A DNA stretch of 64,000 bases, taken from assembly GCA_028285485.1 (NCBI GenBank), contig JANQPC010000024.1, forward strand, positions 18,660 through 82,659. The letters run 5' to 3'. This document shows positions 19,035 to 27,415 of the stretch, in pieces. The DNA is from Paracoccaceae bacterium (GTDB lineage: Bacteria; Pseudomonadota; Alphaproteobacteria; Rhodobacterales; Rhodobacteraceae). Under the pieces are notes generated by a model. The model was not told the DNA's origin and did no database searches. It saw only the letters and a program-made list of their open reading frames with translations. The position numbers were made by a program, and so were the translations under genes. The first letter of the stretch is position 1. Every line of letters begins with the position of its first letter.

Positions 19035-19990
19035 CCCGCACCGTTCTGGAATCGAAATCGAAAACCGTTGTGATCGGGTTCGATGAGCCCTTCTGCATCA
19101 TCGGCGAGCGGATCAACCCGACAGGCCGCAAGAAGCTCGCGGCCGAGCTTGAGGCGGGGGATTTCTCAACGGTTGAGAAAGACGCGCTTGAGCAGGTGGC
19201 CTGCGGGGCGATGGTGCTCGATGTAAATGCGGGGGTTGTTTACAACTCCAACCCCGATCCAAACATAACCGAACCGCCGCTCATGGAGAAGGTGATCGGC
19301 CTCGTGCAGGGGCTTGTCGACGTGCCGCTCTGCATCGATTCAAGCGTGCCGGGCGCGCTGGAGAAGGGGCTGGAGACGGCGGAGGGCCGCCCGCTTCTGA
19401 ACTCTGTCACGGGCGAGGAAGAGCGGCTGGAGGCCATCCTGCCGCTGGTGAAAAAGTACAATGTGCCCGTGGTGGCGATTTCAAACGACGATACCGGGAT
19501 CTCGGAAGATCCCGAAGTGCGGTTCGCCGTGGCAAAGAAGATCGTGGAGCGCGCCGCCGATTTCGGCATCCCGGCCCATGACATCGTGGTCGACCCCCTC
19601 GTGATGCCGGTTGGGGCCATGGCCACCGCCGGGCGGCAGGTCTTCGACCTCGTGCGTCGGTTGCGCGACGATCTGGGGGTGAACACCACCTGCGGGGCCT
19701 CGAACATCTCATTCGGGCTGCCGAACCGCCATGGCGTGAATGCCGCATTCCTGCCCATGGCCATCGGCGCGGGCATGACGAGCGCAATTATGAACCCGGT
19801 GCGGCCGGTAGAGATGGAAGCGGTGCGCGCGGCGAACCTGCTGATGAACCATGACGCAAACGGAAGCGCCTGGATCGGCTTCGCGCGGGTCCTGGAAGCT
19901 GTGCAGGGCGGCGAGGGCTTTGCCGCGGCCAGCCAGGCGGCGGCTGCAAGCGGCGCAGGGCGCGGAGGCCGCCGGCGCCGCCGGGCGTGA
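19031..19990 (+). CDS. Methyltetrahydrofolate:corrinoid methyltransferase, pterin-binding protein
   Basis: A 319-residue single-domain protein with the pterin-binding TIM barrel shared by MetH domain 2, AcsE and dihydropteroate synthase. Motifs: IIGERINPTGRKKL (about 17-30), VLDVNAG, PLCIDSSVPGALEKGL, LNSVTGEEE, AISNDDTG and CGASNISFGLPNR. It should move a methyl group between tetrahydrofolate and a corrinoid protein. It ends in a Gly/Arg tail (GRGGRRRRRA). No corrinoid or homocysteine-binding domain is attached. Context (MetF-like gene overlapping, corrinoid activator downstream) fits a split methionine synthase or a methylotrophic methyl-transfer system. Confidence 0.88.
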   Translation: MTRTVLESKSKTVVIGFDEPFCIIGERINPTGRKKLAAELEAGDFSTVEKDALEQVACGAMVLDVNAGVVYNSNPDPNITEPPLMEKVIGLVQGLVDVPLCIDSSVPGALEKGLETAEGRPLLNSVTGEEERLEAILPLVKKYNVPVVAISNDDTGISEDPEVRFAVAKKIVERAADFGIPAHDIVVDPLVMPVGAMATAGRQVFDLVRRLRDDLGVNTTCGASNISFGLPNRHGVNAAFLPMAIGAGMTSAIMNPVRPVEMEAVRAANLLMNHDANGSAWIGFARVLEAVQGGEGFAAASQAAAASGAGRGGRRRRRA

Positions 19991-20011
19991 GGCACCGCGA
20001 TTTGGTCAAGG

Positions 20012-20026
20012 TTAACCGCTTGTTAA
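20012..20026 (+). promoter_or_regulatory. Candidate CtrA binding site
   Basis: TTAACCGCTTGTTAA is an exact TTAA-N7-TTAA, the consensus of the cell-cycle regulator CtrA. It lies 24 bases before the start of the small gene at 20051. Confidence 0.5.
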
Positions 20027-20050
20027 GCTTGCGGGTGCAGTCTTTGCGCC

Positions 20051-20281
20051 ATGGAGATTGTTCGGCGACAGAGCGACCCCGAGCGCTGGATCCGAACGAT
20101 CTTCAGCGCGAAGGCAGCCCAGCGGGGCGGTGTGGTGCGGCGCTCAGCGGCCTGGATCGAACGCGAGGTCGGGCGCGCGCGGTTCGAACACGAGGTGCGG
20201 GCGCGGGGCTTTCACCTGATCGAATGTGGGGGCCAGCTCGTCGTCATCTGCAACGGCGGGGGCATTCGCGTGATCTGCTGA
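20051..20281 (+). CDS. Conserved small protein of unknown function
   Basis: A 76-residue protein, MEIVRRQSDPERWIRTIFSA at the start and CGGQLVVICNGGGIRVIC at the end. It is basic in its first half, with a helical segment (RSAAWIEREVGRARFEHEVR) followed by a probable beta-hairpin. Similar small proteins in Rhodobacteraceae are sometimes labelled as phosphoribosylanthranilate isomerase, but it is far too short for that enzyme and shows none of its motifs. A CtrA-type box lies just upstream and a pair of palindromes follows its stop codon, so it may be a self-contained transcription unit inside the one-carbon cluster. Confidence 0.6.
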   Translation: MEIVRRQSDPERWIRTIFSAKAAQRGGVVRRSAAWIEREVGRARFEHEVRARGFHLIECGGQLVVICNGGGIRVIC

Positions 20282-20290
20282 GCCGGTGTT

Positions 20291-20336
20291 CAGTTTTTCG
20301 CCGAAAAACTGTTCCGATTTTTCTGCGAAAAATCGG
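20291..20336. repeat. Paired AT-rich palindromes, locus C
   Basis: Dyads at 20291-20311 (arms CAGTTTTTCG/CGAAAAACTG) and 20314-20336 (arms CCGATTTTT/AAAAATCGG) lie 2 bases apart, between the convergent genes ending at 20281 and 20398. The layout mirrors locus A and fits a bidirectional terminator. Confidence 0.75.
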
Positions 20337-20397
20337 CGAAGCATCCCGAAAAGGCGTGTTTGGGACAACCCCAATCCGCCGCGCCAGCGCCCCTCCT

Positions 20398-20664
20398 CTA
20401 GACGGCTGGCCGCGCCATCACCCAATGCAACGGCACAAGCAGCAACAGGTAGAGTGTCGCCACCGGCATCCCGAGCACAAGGACGAGTGCCGCAAGGTTC
20501 GCACCTGTCATCATGCCGATCACGAAAATCGCCAGGGCGGCCCCCATGAACAGCGCGGGCAGCACGGCGGCCACCTGCCACGCCTCCCGCATCCGGCGCA
20601 GGGCGAGCCACTGCAACGCCAGGTAGAGAAGCGGTAAAAATAGAAGTAGGGAATCTGTCATCAT
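20398..20664 (-). CDS. Small membrane protein of unknown function
   Basis: An 88-residue, strongly hydrophobic protein beginning MMTDSLLLFLPLLYLALQWL. Three membrane segments can be drawn: about 4-20, 29-52 (VLPALFMGAALAIFVIGMMTG) and 57-82 (VLVLGMPVATLYLLLLVPLHWV). A short basic loop (RRMREAW) between the first two suggests that side is cytoplasmic. The frame is open 48 codons further upstream but that part is not protein-like. It is divergent from the corrinoid activator gene. I do not recognise the family. Confidence 0.6.
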   Translation of the reverse strand: MMTDSLLLFLPLLYLALQWLALRRMREAWQVAAVLPALFMGAALAIFVIGMMTGANLAALVLVLGMPVATLYLLLLVPLHWVMARPAV

Positions 20665-20757
20665 GCCATCGCGGTCTTGCCTGTTGGCGTTCTGGAAATC
20701 CCATCGCATGCCATTGTGGCAACAGGCAGACGGGGCTGTGGCGCACATGGGCGAAAA

Positions 20758-20809
20758 TGTGCCACGAGATCCCTTTCCCATGGGCGGTAATCCGTTATCT
20801 CGTGGCACA
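20758..20809 (+). promoter_or_regulatory. 13-base perfect inverted repeat in the leader of the corrinoid activator gene
   Basis: Arms 20758-20770 (TGTGCCACGAGAT) and 20797-20809 are perfect complements separated by 26 bases, ending 26 bases before the ATG. A related short dyad TGCCA-TTG-TGGCA sits at 20709-20721. It may be an operator with two half-sites or an RNA hairpin. Confidence 0.55.
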
Positions 20810-20835
20810 ACGGCAACGCAGGAAAGGGCTGCGGG

Positions 20836-22872
20836 ATGAGTGACGAGGCGCTGGTGATTTTCACGCCGTCAGGCAAGCGCGGCCGCGTGCCGCGCGGAAC
20901 CAGCGTGCTGGCCGCCGCGCGCCAGCTTGGGGTCGATCTCGATAGCGTTTGCGGCGGCCGGGGCATCTGTTCAAAATGCCAGGTCGCGCCCGGTTCCGGC
21001 GCCTTCCCGAAGCACGGGGTAACGGTGACGGAAGGGGCGCTGTCACCGTGGAATGCGGTCGAGGCGCGGTACGATGAGATTCGCGGGCTCGCGGCGGGCC
21101 GGCGGCTCGGGTGCCAGGCCACGATCGAGAGCGATGTCGTGATCGACGTGCCGCCGGAAAGCCAGGTGCATAAGCAGGTCGTGCGCAAGGCGGCAGCGGA
21201 GCGTGAGATCGCCATGGATCCCGCCACACGGCTTGCCTATGTCGAGGTGGCCGAGCCCGATATGCACAGCCCCACAGGCGATCTCCAGCGGCTGAGCGAG
21301 GCGCTTGAGGCGCAATGGGGCATCGCGCCGGTCCACGCGCCGCTGCATATTCTCACCCGTCTGCAGAAAGAGCTTCGGGTGGGGAACTGGGCCGTCACCC
21401 TCGCCCTTTACCAGGATAGCGATCGGGCGCATCGCATCGTCGATCTCTGGCCCGGTTTCCGCGATGCGGCGCTCTATGGGCTTGCGATCGATCTCGGCTC
21501 CACCACCATCGCCGCGCATCTCACCGATCTCGGCACCGGCGCGGTGATCGCCTCGGCAGGTGTCATGAACCCGCAGATCCGCTTCGGCGAGGATCTGATG
21601 AGCCGTGTCTCCTACGCGATGATGAACCCCGGAGGTGCGGCAGAGATGACGCAGGCGGTGCGCGAGGCCATCGATATGCTCGCGCGCGATATCGCGGCGG
21701 AAGGCGGGATCGGGGCCGAGGAGATCGTGGAGGCCGTCATCGTCTGCAACCCGGTGATGCATCACATTCTGATCGGCGTCGACCCGGTGGAACTGGGCCA
21801 GGCGCCCTTTGCGCTGGCCACCTCCGATGCGCTCACGCTTGAGGCCGCCGAACTGGGGCTGGGCGCGCTTAATCCCGGCGCCCAGGTGTATCTTCTGCCG
21901 TGCATCGCGGGCCATGTGGGCGCCGACGCCGCCGCCGTCGCGCTTTCGGAAGAGCCCGATCGCTCGGAAGATCTGGTGTTGATCGTCGATGTGGGCACGA
22001 ATGCAGAAATTCTGCTTGGCGATCGCACCCGCGTGCTGGCCTGCTCTTCCCCCACCGGCCCGGCCTTTGAGGGCGCACAGATCAGCTCCGGTCAACGCGC
22101 CGCGCCAGGGGCCGTCGAGCGCGTGGAAATCGATCCCGCAACGAAAGAGCCGCGCTTCCGGGTGATCGGCTCCGATCTCTGGTCCGACGATCCGGGATTT
22201 GCCGCGGCCACGGCGGAAACCGGCATCACCGGGATCTGCGGATCGGGCATTATCGAGGCGGTGGCCGAGTTGCGCCTGGCCGGGCTGATGGATAAGGGCG
22301 GGCTTCTGGGCTCTGCCGAGGCCACCGGCAGCGCCCGGATGCTTCCCGATGGCCGCACATTTGCCTATCTGCTGCATGACGGCAGCGCCGCGGGCGGCCC
22401 GAAGATCACCGTTACCCAGGGCGATATCCGCGCAATCCAGCTTGCCAAATCCGCGCTCTATGCCGGCGCGCGTTTGCTGATGGACGAGATCGGCACCGAT
22501 ACGGTGGATCGCGTGGTTCTGGCCGGGGCCTTTGGCGCCCATATCTCCCCCAAACACGCCATGGTGCTCGGCATGATTCCCGATGCGCCGCTCGATAAGG
22601 TCACAAGCGCAGGCAATGCGGCAGGCACCGGCGCGCGCATCGCGCTTTGCAATCGCGCCGCCCGGGCGCGGATCGAACAAACCGTGCGCCAGATCACCAA
22701 GGTGGAAACTGCCGTGGAGCCCCGGTTTCAGGAGCATTTCGTGGCCGCCAACGCCATCCCCCACGCCACAGCACCCTTCCCGCGCCTGAACGCGGCCGTA
22801 ACCCTGCCTGACGTGGCCTTCAACGCCGGCGCCGAGGGCGGAGGCGGGCGCCGCCGGCGCCGCCGCGCCTAA
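20836..22872 (+). CDS. Reductive activator of corrinoid enzymes (ASKHA/DUF4445, RamA-like)
   Basis: A 678-residue protein with an N-terminal [2Fe-2S] ferredoxin domain (cysteines 39, 45, 48 and 93 in CGGRGICSKC and LGCQ), a linker, and a large ASKHA ATPase-type domain starting near residue 215 with GLAIDLGSTTIAAHLTDL and continuing through VDVGTNAEILLG and GICGSGIIEAV. Such proteins use ATP to drive reduction of an oxidised Co(II) corrinoid back to Co(I). It ends in GGGGRRRRRRA, almost the tail of the pterin-binding methyltransferase gene upstream. It likely services the same methyl-transfer system. Confidence 0.9.
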   Translation: MSDEALVIFTPSGKRGRVPRGTSVLAAARQLGVDLDSVCGGRGICSKCQVAPGSGAFPKHGVTVTEGALSPWNAVEARYDEIRGLAAGRRLGCQATIESDVVIDVPPESQVHKQVVRKAAAEREIAMDPATRLAYVEVAEPDMHSPTGDLQRLSEALEAQWGIAPVHAPLHILTRLQKELRVGNWAVTLALYQDSDRAHRIVDLWPGFRDAALYGLAIDLGSTTIAAHLTDLGTGAVIASAGVMNPQIRFGEDLMSRVSYAMMNPGGAAEMTQAVREAIDMLARDIAAEGGIGAEEIVEAVIVCNPVMHHILIGVDPVELGQAPFALATSDALTLEAAELGLGALNPGAQVYLLPCIAGHVGADAAAVALSEEPDRSEDLVLIVDVGTNAEILLGDRTRVLACSSPTGPAFEGAQISSGQRAAPGAVERVEIDPATKEPRFRVIGSDLWSDDPGFAAATAETGITGICGSGIIEAVAELRLAGLMDKGGLLGSAEATGSARMLPDGRTFAYLLHDGSAAGGPKITVTQGDIRAIQLAKSALYAGARLLMDEIGTDTVDRVVLAGAFGAHISPKHAMVLGMIPDAPLDKVTSAGNAAGTGARIALCNRAARARIEQTVRQITKVETAVEPRFQEHFVAANAIPHATAPFPRLNAAVTLPDVAFNAGAEGGGGRRRRRRA

Positions 22873-22894
22873 GGGCGGCCGCACATGGGGCTGC

Positions 22895-22923
22895 TTGACG
22901 CGCGCCCCGGCGCTCCGTATCTG
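22895..22923 (+). promoter_or_regulatory. Probable tRNA-Gly promoter
   Basis: TTGACG (22895-22900), 17-base spacer, TATCTG (22918-22923). The tRNA begins 12 bases after the -10 element. Confidence 0.6.
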
Positions 22924-22935
22924 AGGGCCCTGTTG

Positions 22936-23009
22936 GCGGGTGTAGCTCAATGGTAGAGCAGGAGCTTCCCAAGCTTAAGACGAGGGTTCGATTCCCTTCA
23001 CCCGCTCCA
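22936..23009 (+). tRNA. tRNA-Gly(CCC)
   Basis: A 74-base gene with encoded CCA. The acceptor stem GCGGGTG pairs with CACCCGC, discriminator T. The D-arm is GTAGCTCAATGGTAGAGC. The anticodon loop TTCCCAA gives anticodon CCC at 22968-22970, reading GGG. The T-arm is GAGGGTTCGATTCCCTT. A thioesterase gene starts 11 bases downstream and may be read from the same promoter. Confidence 0.96.
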
Positions 23010-23020
23010 GCAGGCCGCCG

Positions 23021-23491
23021 ATGACCCCCTATCTCACTCCCCTGCCCCCCGATGCGCTGCGTGCGGCCGGTATTCCGGCGCCCTGGGCCTTCGGGCAGGC
23101 GGATCGGGTGCGATTTTACGAGCTTGATGCGCTAGGGCATGTGAACAACACCGCCTACCTGCGCTGGTTTGAAACAACGCGGGTGGCCTGGTTTGCCGAA
23201 TACGGGATCAGCCATTACCGACCGGAAGACCCCACCTTCGTGGTGCGCGCGATCACCTGCGAGTACCGAGCGCCCATGTTCCTCAACGATCCCTACATCA
23301 TCACGGCGCGCTGTTCGGGTTTCCGCACAACCTCTTTCACCAAGGAATACGCCGTCTGGTCGGGTGGGGAGATCAAGGTCGCGGGCACCGCGGTGATCGT
23401 GATGACGGATGCGCCGGGCACGACGAAACTGCCGCTGCCAGAGGAGATGCGCGCGGTGCTCGTGGCACGCGATGGCGCAAAGCCCGGTTAG
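23021..23491 (+). CDS. Acyl-CoA thioesterase, hotdog (4HBT/YbgC-like)
   Basis: A 156-residue hotdog-fold protein. The motif [21 protein letters not shown] (aspartate then GHVNN) is the active-site signature of the 4-hydroxybenzoyl-CoA/YbgC thioesterase group, in which the aspartate assists hydrolysis of acyl-CoA thioesters. A second conserved strand set, [20 protein letters not shown], follows. It starts 11 bases after the tRNA-Gly gene with a poor ribosome-binding site. Its stop codon overlaps the stop of convergent pgi by 4 bases. The acyl substrate is unknown. Confidence 0.87.
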   Translation: MTPYLTPLPPDALRAAGIPAPWAFGQADRVRFYELDALGHVNNTAYLRWFETTRVAWFAEYGISHYRPEDPTFVVRAITCEYRAPMFLNDPYIITARCSGFRTTSFTKEYAVWSGGEIKVAGTAVIVMTDAPGTTKLPLPEEMRAVLVARDGAKPG

Positions 23492-25104
23492 CCGCGCTGG
23501 CGCTGCAGCGTGGCGATGATCTGCCGGGTTGAGGGATCAAGCGCATCGGGCGCCGCATCGCCCGCCACGATCGGTTCGATCCGTTTGGCAAGCACCTTGC
23601 CAAGCTCCACCCCCCACTGATCGTAAGAGTTGATGCCCAGCATCGCCCCTTCCACGAACACCCGGTGTTCGTAAAGCGCGATGATCTGGCCCAGCACGAA
23701 GGGTGTGAGCTTGGGGTAGACCAGCATCGTGGAGGGCCGGTTGCCCGGGAACACGCGGTGGCGCGCCTGGCGTTCGAGCTCTGCACCCTCAAGCCCTGCA
23801 TCGCGCATCAGCGCGCGCGCTTCCTCCAGCGAACGCCCGACCATGAGCGCCTCGGCCTGGGCCAGGCAATTGGCGATGAGCAGCGTATGCTGATGCGCAA
23901 GCTCCGCATGATGGCCCTCGGCCCCCACCATGAATTCGCAGGGCACAACGCCGGTGCCCTGGTGGATCAGCTGGTAGAAGGCGTGCTGCCCGTTCGTGCC
24001 GGGCTCGCCCCAAACAATGGGGCCGGTCACCGCGGGCGCATCCTCGCCGCCCATGGTGACGCGCTTGCCGTTCGATTCCATCTCAAGCTGCTGCAGGTAT
24101 GCCGGCAGCCGCGCCAGACGCTGCTCGTAGGGCAGCACGGCGCGGGTGGGATGGCCGCAGCCCTGATGGTGCCAAAGGCCCGTGAGCGCCAGCATCACGG
24201 GCAGGTTTTCGAGGGGCTCTGCCGCGCGGAAATGGCGATCCATCGCCTGCCCGCCCCGAAGGAAGGCGCGAAACGCTTCGGGCCCGATGGCCAGCATCAG
24301 CGAAAGCCCGATGGGGCCCCAGACGGAATAGCGCCCGCCCACCCAATCTTCGAACCCGAAAACGCGGGCAGGATCGATCCCGAAGGCCGCGGTTTTATCG
24401 ACCGCCGAGGAAAGCGCTGCGAAATGCGCGCCCGCGTGATCGGCGCCCACCTTAGCCGCAATCCAAGTGCGCGCGGTTTCGGCATTCGTCATCGTCTCGA
24501 TGGTGGTGAAGGTCTTCGAGGCCACGATCACGAGGGTTGAGGCCGGGTTCAGCCCGTTCAGAACATCGTAGACATGCGCGCCATCAACGTTGGAGACGAA
24601 ATGGCAGCGCGGCCCGTCATGGTAAGGTGCGAGCGCCTGCACCGCCATTGCGGGGCCAAGATCGGAACCGCCGATGCCGATATTGACGATATCGGTGAAG
24701 CGCCCGCCGCCGGGCGTGGTGATCTCGCCCGAACGGAGCGCGGCGGCAAAGCGCTCCATACGCGCAAGCGTTTCCAGAACCCCAGGCATGACATCGGCAC
24801 CGTCCACAAGAACCGGCCCGCCATCGAGATTGCGTAGCGCGGTGTGGAGAACCGCGCGATCCTCGGTTTCGTTGATCCTTGCACCCGAAAACATCGCTTC
24901 GCGCCGTTCGGCCACACCCGTGGCCGCGTAAAGCGAGAGCAGAAGATCGCGGTCGCCCGCGGCCATCGTGGTTTTCGAGTAGTCGAAGAAAAGATCGCCC
25001 GCGGAGATTGAAAAGGCCTCCGCCCGCCCCTCTGCGGCCAGAAGATCGGTGATCTTGCGGCCCGCTGCCGCCCCGGCGGCAGCCTTCAATGCGTTCCAGC
25101 CCAT
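23488..25104 (-). CDS. pgi: Glucose-6-phosphate isomerase
   Basis: A 538-residue cytosolic enzyme interconverting glucose 6-phosphate and fructose 6-phosphate. [10 protein letters not shown] at 141-150 and [17 protein letters not shown] bind the phosphate. [15 protein letters not shown] and the GVVPCEFM...[22 protein letters not shown] region carry the family signatures. Length is normal. It is the last gene of zwf-pgl-pgi, 1 base after pgl. In Rhodobacteraceae this cluster feeds the Entner-Doudoroff route, with pgi recycling fructose 6-phosphate. The 3' end overlaps a convergent gene, leaving no room for a separate terminator. Confidence 0.97.
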   Translation of the reverse strand: MGWNALKAAAGAAAGRKITDLLAAEGRAEAFSISAGDLFFDYSKTTMAAGDRDLLLSLYAATGVAERREAMFSGARINETEDRAVLHTALRNLDGGPVLVDGADVMPGVLETLARMERFAAALRSGEITTPGGGRFTDIVNIGIGGSDLGPAMAVQALAPYHDGPRCHFVSNVDGAHVYDVLNGLNPASTLVIVASKTFTTIETMTNAETARTWIAAKVGADHAGAHFAALSSAVDKTAAFGIDPARVFGFEDWVGGRYSVWGPIGLSLMLAIGPEAFRAFLRGGQAMDRHFRAAEPLENLPVMLALTGLWHHQGCGHPTRAVLPYEQRLARLPAYLQQLEMESNGKRVTMGGEDAPAVTGPIVWGEPGTNGQHAFYQLIHQGTGVVPCEFMVGAEGHHAELAHQHTLLIANCLAQAEALMVGRSLEEARALMRDAGLEGAELERQARHRVFPGNRPSTMLVYPKLTPFVLGQIIALYEHRVFVEGAMLGINSYDQWGVELGKVLAKRIEPIVAGDAAPDALDPSTRQIIATLQRQRG

Positions 25105-25105
25105 C

Positions 25106-25777
25106 CTACTCCGCCCAATGCACCTTTGCGTCGTTCCAGACCGCGCGTACCGGCGCTTCCCACCGGCGTTGCGACCGGGCGCGTTCCAGCGTTTCGCGCT
25201 TTTCGGACCCGGTGATCACGATGTGCTTGCTCATCGCGCCGTCGAGCACCCGCGCCGTCAGCGTAACGCGCGGCTCCTCCGCACCGGGTGCGCGCATGGC
25301 CATGAGCGGCGGCGCATCGGCTTCGAGCGCGGCGGACAGGTTATCGGCCTCAGGGAAGATCGAGGCCACATGCGCATCCGCGCCCATGCCGAGAAGCAGA
25401 ACCGAGATCGGAAGCTCGGGCTCGATCGCCTTCGAAAGCGTGCCGAGGATATCTTCGGGCCGCTCGGCTTCGGCATAAAGCGGCACAAGCTCGGCCATCG
25501 CAGCGCGTTCTTTCAGCAGCCGTTCGCGCAGAAGCGCGGTGTTCGAGCGCGGGTGATCCTCGGGCACCCAACGTTCGTCGGTAAGCATCACGTGGATGCG
25601 GCTCCAATGCAGATCCACGGCACAGAGCGCATCGAAGATCGGCCCCGGCGTTGTGCCCCCCGGCACCGCGAAGGAGGCGGTCTCGTGGTTCATCAGGCAG
25701 GCGCGCAGTTCGCCCGCCAACTGGTTGGCGAGATCGATCATCATCATCTCGCGATCAGGGTATTCGATCAGCTTCAT
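25106..25777 (-). CDS. pgl: 6-phosphogluconolactonase
   Basis: A 223-residue protein of the DevB/SOL group, related to glucosamine-6-phosphate deaminase. It hydrolyses 6-phosphogluconolactone. Signature segments are [19 protein letters not shown] near the N-terminus, [22 protein letters not shown], and [18 protein letters not shown], the last differing slightly from the usual GMGxDGHTASLFP. The gene overlaps the end of zwf by 4 bases and abuts pgi, so the three steps are translated together. Confidence 0.95.
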   Translation of the reverse strand: MKLIEYPDREMMMIDLANQLAGELRACLMNHETASFAVPGGTTPGPIFDALCAVDLHWSRIHVMLTDERWVPEDHPRSNTALLRERLLKERAAMAELVPLYAEAERPEDILGTLSKAIEPELPISVLLLGMGADAHVASIFPEADNLSAALEADAPPLMAMRAPGAEEPRVTLTARVLDGAMSKHIVITGSEKRETLERARSQRRWEAPVRAVWNDAKVHWAE

Positions 25778-27228
25778 GCCTTAAGATCCCGCCAGCGCCG
25801 CCCATCCCGGTGCATCAGCATCAGCGCCTCTTCCGGCCCCACGCTGCCGGGTTCGTAGAGTTTGGGGGCATCGCCGCGCGCCGTCCACCCCTCGATGATC
25901 GGGTCGGTCCAGGCCCAGGCGGCCTCTACCTCATCGCCGCGCATAAAGAGCGTCTGATCGCCCCGGATCACATCCATCACGAGGCGCTCGTAGGCATCGG
26001 GCACGGCATCGCCGCTGGCGCCGAGCGCATCGGCAAAGGTCATATCAAGCGGCACTTCCATCAGGCGCATGCCGCCCGGCCCCGGCTCCTTAATGGTGAC
26101 GTTGAGATCCATGCCTTCGTTGGGCTGCAGGCGGATGGCGAGTTCATTGGCGTTCCGCCCCGCATCGGCCTCGAAGATCGAATGGGGCGGCTCCTTGAAG
26201 CGCACCACGATCTCGGAGAGCCGGTTCTTCAGGCACTTGCCGGTGCGCAGGTAGAAGGGCGTACCGTTCCAGCGCCAGTTCGCGATGTGAAGCTTCATCG
26301 CAATGAAGCTTTCGGTGCGGCTTTCGGGGTTTTCGGCGTGCTCGCGGTAGGAGGCTACGCCGTCGCCCGCCGCGTATTGGCCGCGCACGATGTTTTCGGC
26401 GGGCACCGGATCAAGCGCCCGGATCACTTTCAGCTTCTCGTCGCGCACCGCATCGGGATCGAATTTCGAAGGCGGCTCCATCGCCGTGAGGCAGAGAAGC
26501 TGCATCAGGTGGTTCTGGATCATATCGCGCATAGCGCCCGATTTATCGTAATAGGCGCCGCGCCCTCCGACGCTGACCGTTTCGGCCACGGTGATCTGCA
26601 CATGATCGATGAACTGGGCGTTCCAGAGCGGCTCGAAGAGCACGTTCCCGAAGCGCACCGCCATCAGGTTCTGCACCGTTTCTTTGCCGAGGTAGTGATC
26701 GATCCGGTAGATCTGCGCCTCGTCGAAAAAACGCGCGAGCGTTTCGTTCAGGGCCTGGGCAGAGCCCAGATCATGGCCAAAGGGTTTTTCCACCACCATC
26801 CGGCACTTGGGGCCTGCGATGCCGTTGCCATGAAGCCGTTCGGCGATGGCACCGAACAGCGAGGGGCCGACCGAGAAGTAATAGGCCTTGGTCACCTCGC
26901 TGCGCACAAGCGTCTTGAGATCGGCCCAGCCATCGGTGCCCGTGGCATCGACCCGCACATATTCGAGCCGTTCGAGGAACTTGCCGAGATCGCCCTCGCG
27001 GCGCTGCTTTTCGGGCAGAAATTCGCAGATCGAGGCATGGATCATCTCGCGATAGCCGGCGCTATCCATCTCGGACCGGGCCGCGCCGATCACCCGCGCC
27101 TCGGGCGGCATCTGGCCAGAGGCGAAGCGGCGGAAGAGGCCGGGCAGGATCTTGAGGCGCGCAAGATCGCCGGTACCGCCGAAGATGATAAGATCGAAAG
27201 GATCCACGGGAATAACGCGGGAGACCAT
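25774..27228 (-). CDS. zwf: Glucose-6-phosphate 1-dehydrogenase
   Basis: A 484-residue enzyme that oxidises glucose 6-phosphate with NADP+ (or NAD+). The Rossmann loop IIFGGTGDLARLKILP is near the N-terminus. VVEKPFGHDLGSA and the catalytic RIDHYLGKETVQNLMAVRFGN follow. It heads the zwf-pgl-pgi operon, giving glucose 6-phosphate entry to the Entner-Doudoroff and pentose phosphate routes. A perfect GTTAGCGCTAAC dyad lies 34 bases upstream of the start, which suggests repression by a LacI-family sugar regulator. No regulator gene is in the window. Confidence 0.97.
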   Translation of the reverse strand: MVSRVIPVDPFDLIIFGGTGDLARLKILPGLFRRFASGQMPPEARVIGAARSEMDSAGYREMIHASICEFLPEKQRREGDLGKFLERLEYVRVDATGTDGWADLKTLVRSEVTKAYYFSVGPSLFGAIAERLHGNGIAGPKCRMVVEKPFGHDLGSAQALNETLARFFDEAQIYRIDHYLGKETVQNLMAVRFGNVLFEPLWNAQFIDHVQITVAETVSVGGRGAYYDKSGAMRDMIQNHLMQLLCLTAMEPPSKFDPDAVRDEKLKVIRALDPVPAENIVRGQYAAGDGVASYREHAENPESRTESFIAMKLHIANWRWNGTPFYLRTGKCLKNRLSEIVVRFKEPPHSIFEADAGRNANELAIRLQPNEGMDLNVTIKEPGPGGMRLMEVPLDMTFADALGASGDAVPDAYERLVMDVIRGDQTLFMRGDEVEAAWAWTDPIIEGWTARGDAPKLYEPGSVGPEEALMLMHRDGRRWRDLKA

Positions 27229-27261
27229 GGTGCACCGTTGAGTGAGGGCCGCGACGGGCTT

Positions 27262-27273
27262 GTTAGCGCTAAC
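27262..27273. promoter_or_regulatory. LacI-type palindromic operator between zwf and the radical SAM gene
   Basis: GTTAGCGCTAAC is a perfect 12-base dyad of the form bound by LacI-family regulators of sugar metabolism in alphaproteobacteria. It sits 34 bases upstream of zwf and 143 upstream of the divergent radical SAM gene. Confidence 0.6.
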
Positions 27274-27415
27274 GAAGATGCGCCTTCACTAGGCTGCATG
27301 GGGCCGCATGTCCAGCAGCCTGTCAATCCATCACAACTGCGTCAAAGCCCCGCCATGGGGTTTTCTTAATCCTTCCCGGCGCATAGCCAAAGAGGGTCAG
27401 ACGGGACACATTGGC

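Noticed and set aside
20797..20835. Resemblance to the SAM/SAH riboswitch of Rhodobacteraceae (CACAACGGC near the activator start)
   Set aside because: Only the CACAACGGC string matches. The following bases cannot form the required pseudoknot with the ribosome-binding site as in that class.
21043..22950. Very long antisense frame of 635 codons opposite the corrinoid activator
   Set aside because: High GC makes long antisense frames common. The translation is His/Gly/Arg-rich with no fold signature, and the sense frame is a clear ASKHA protein.
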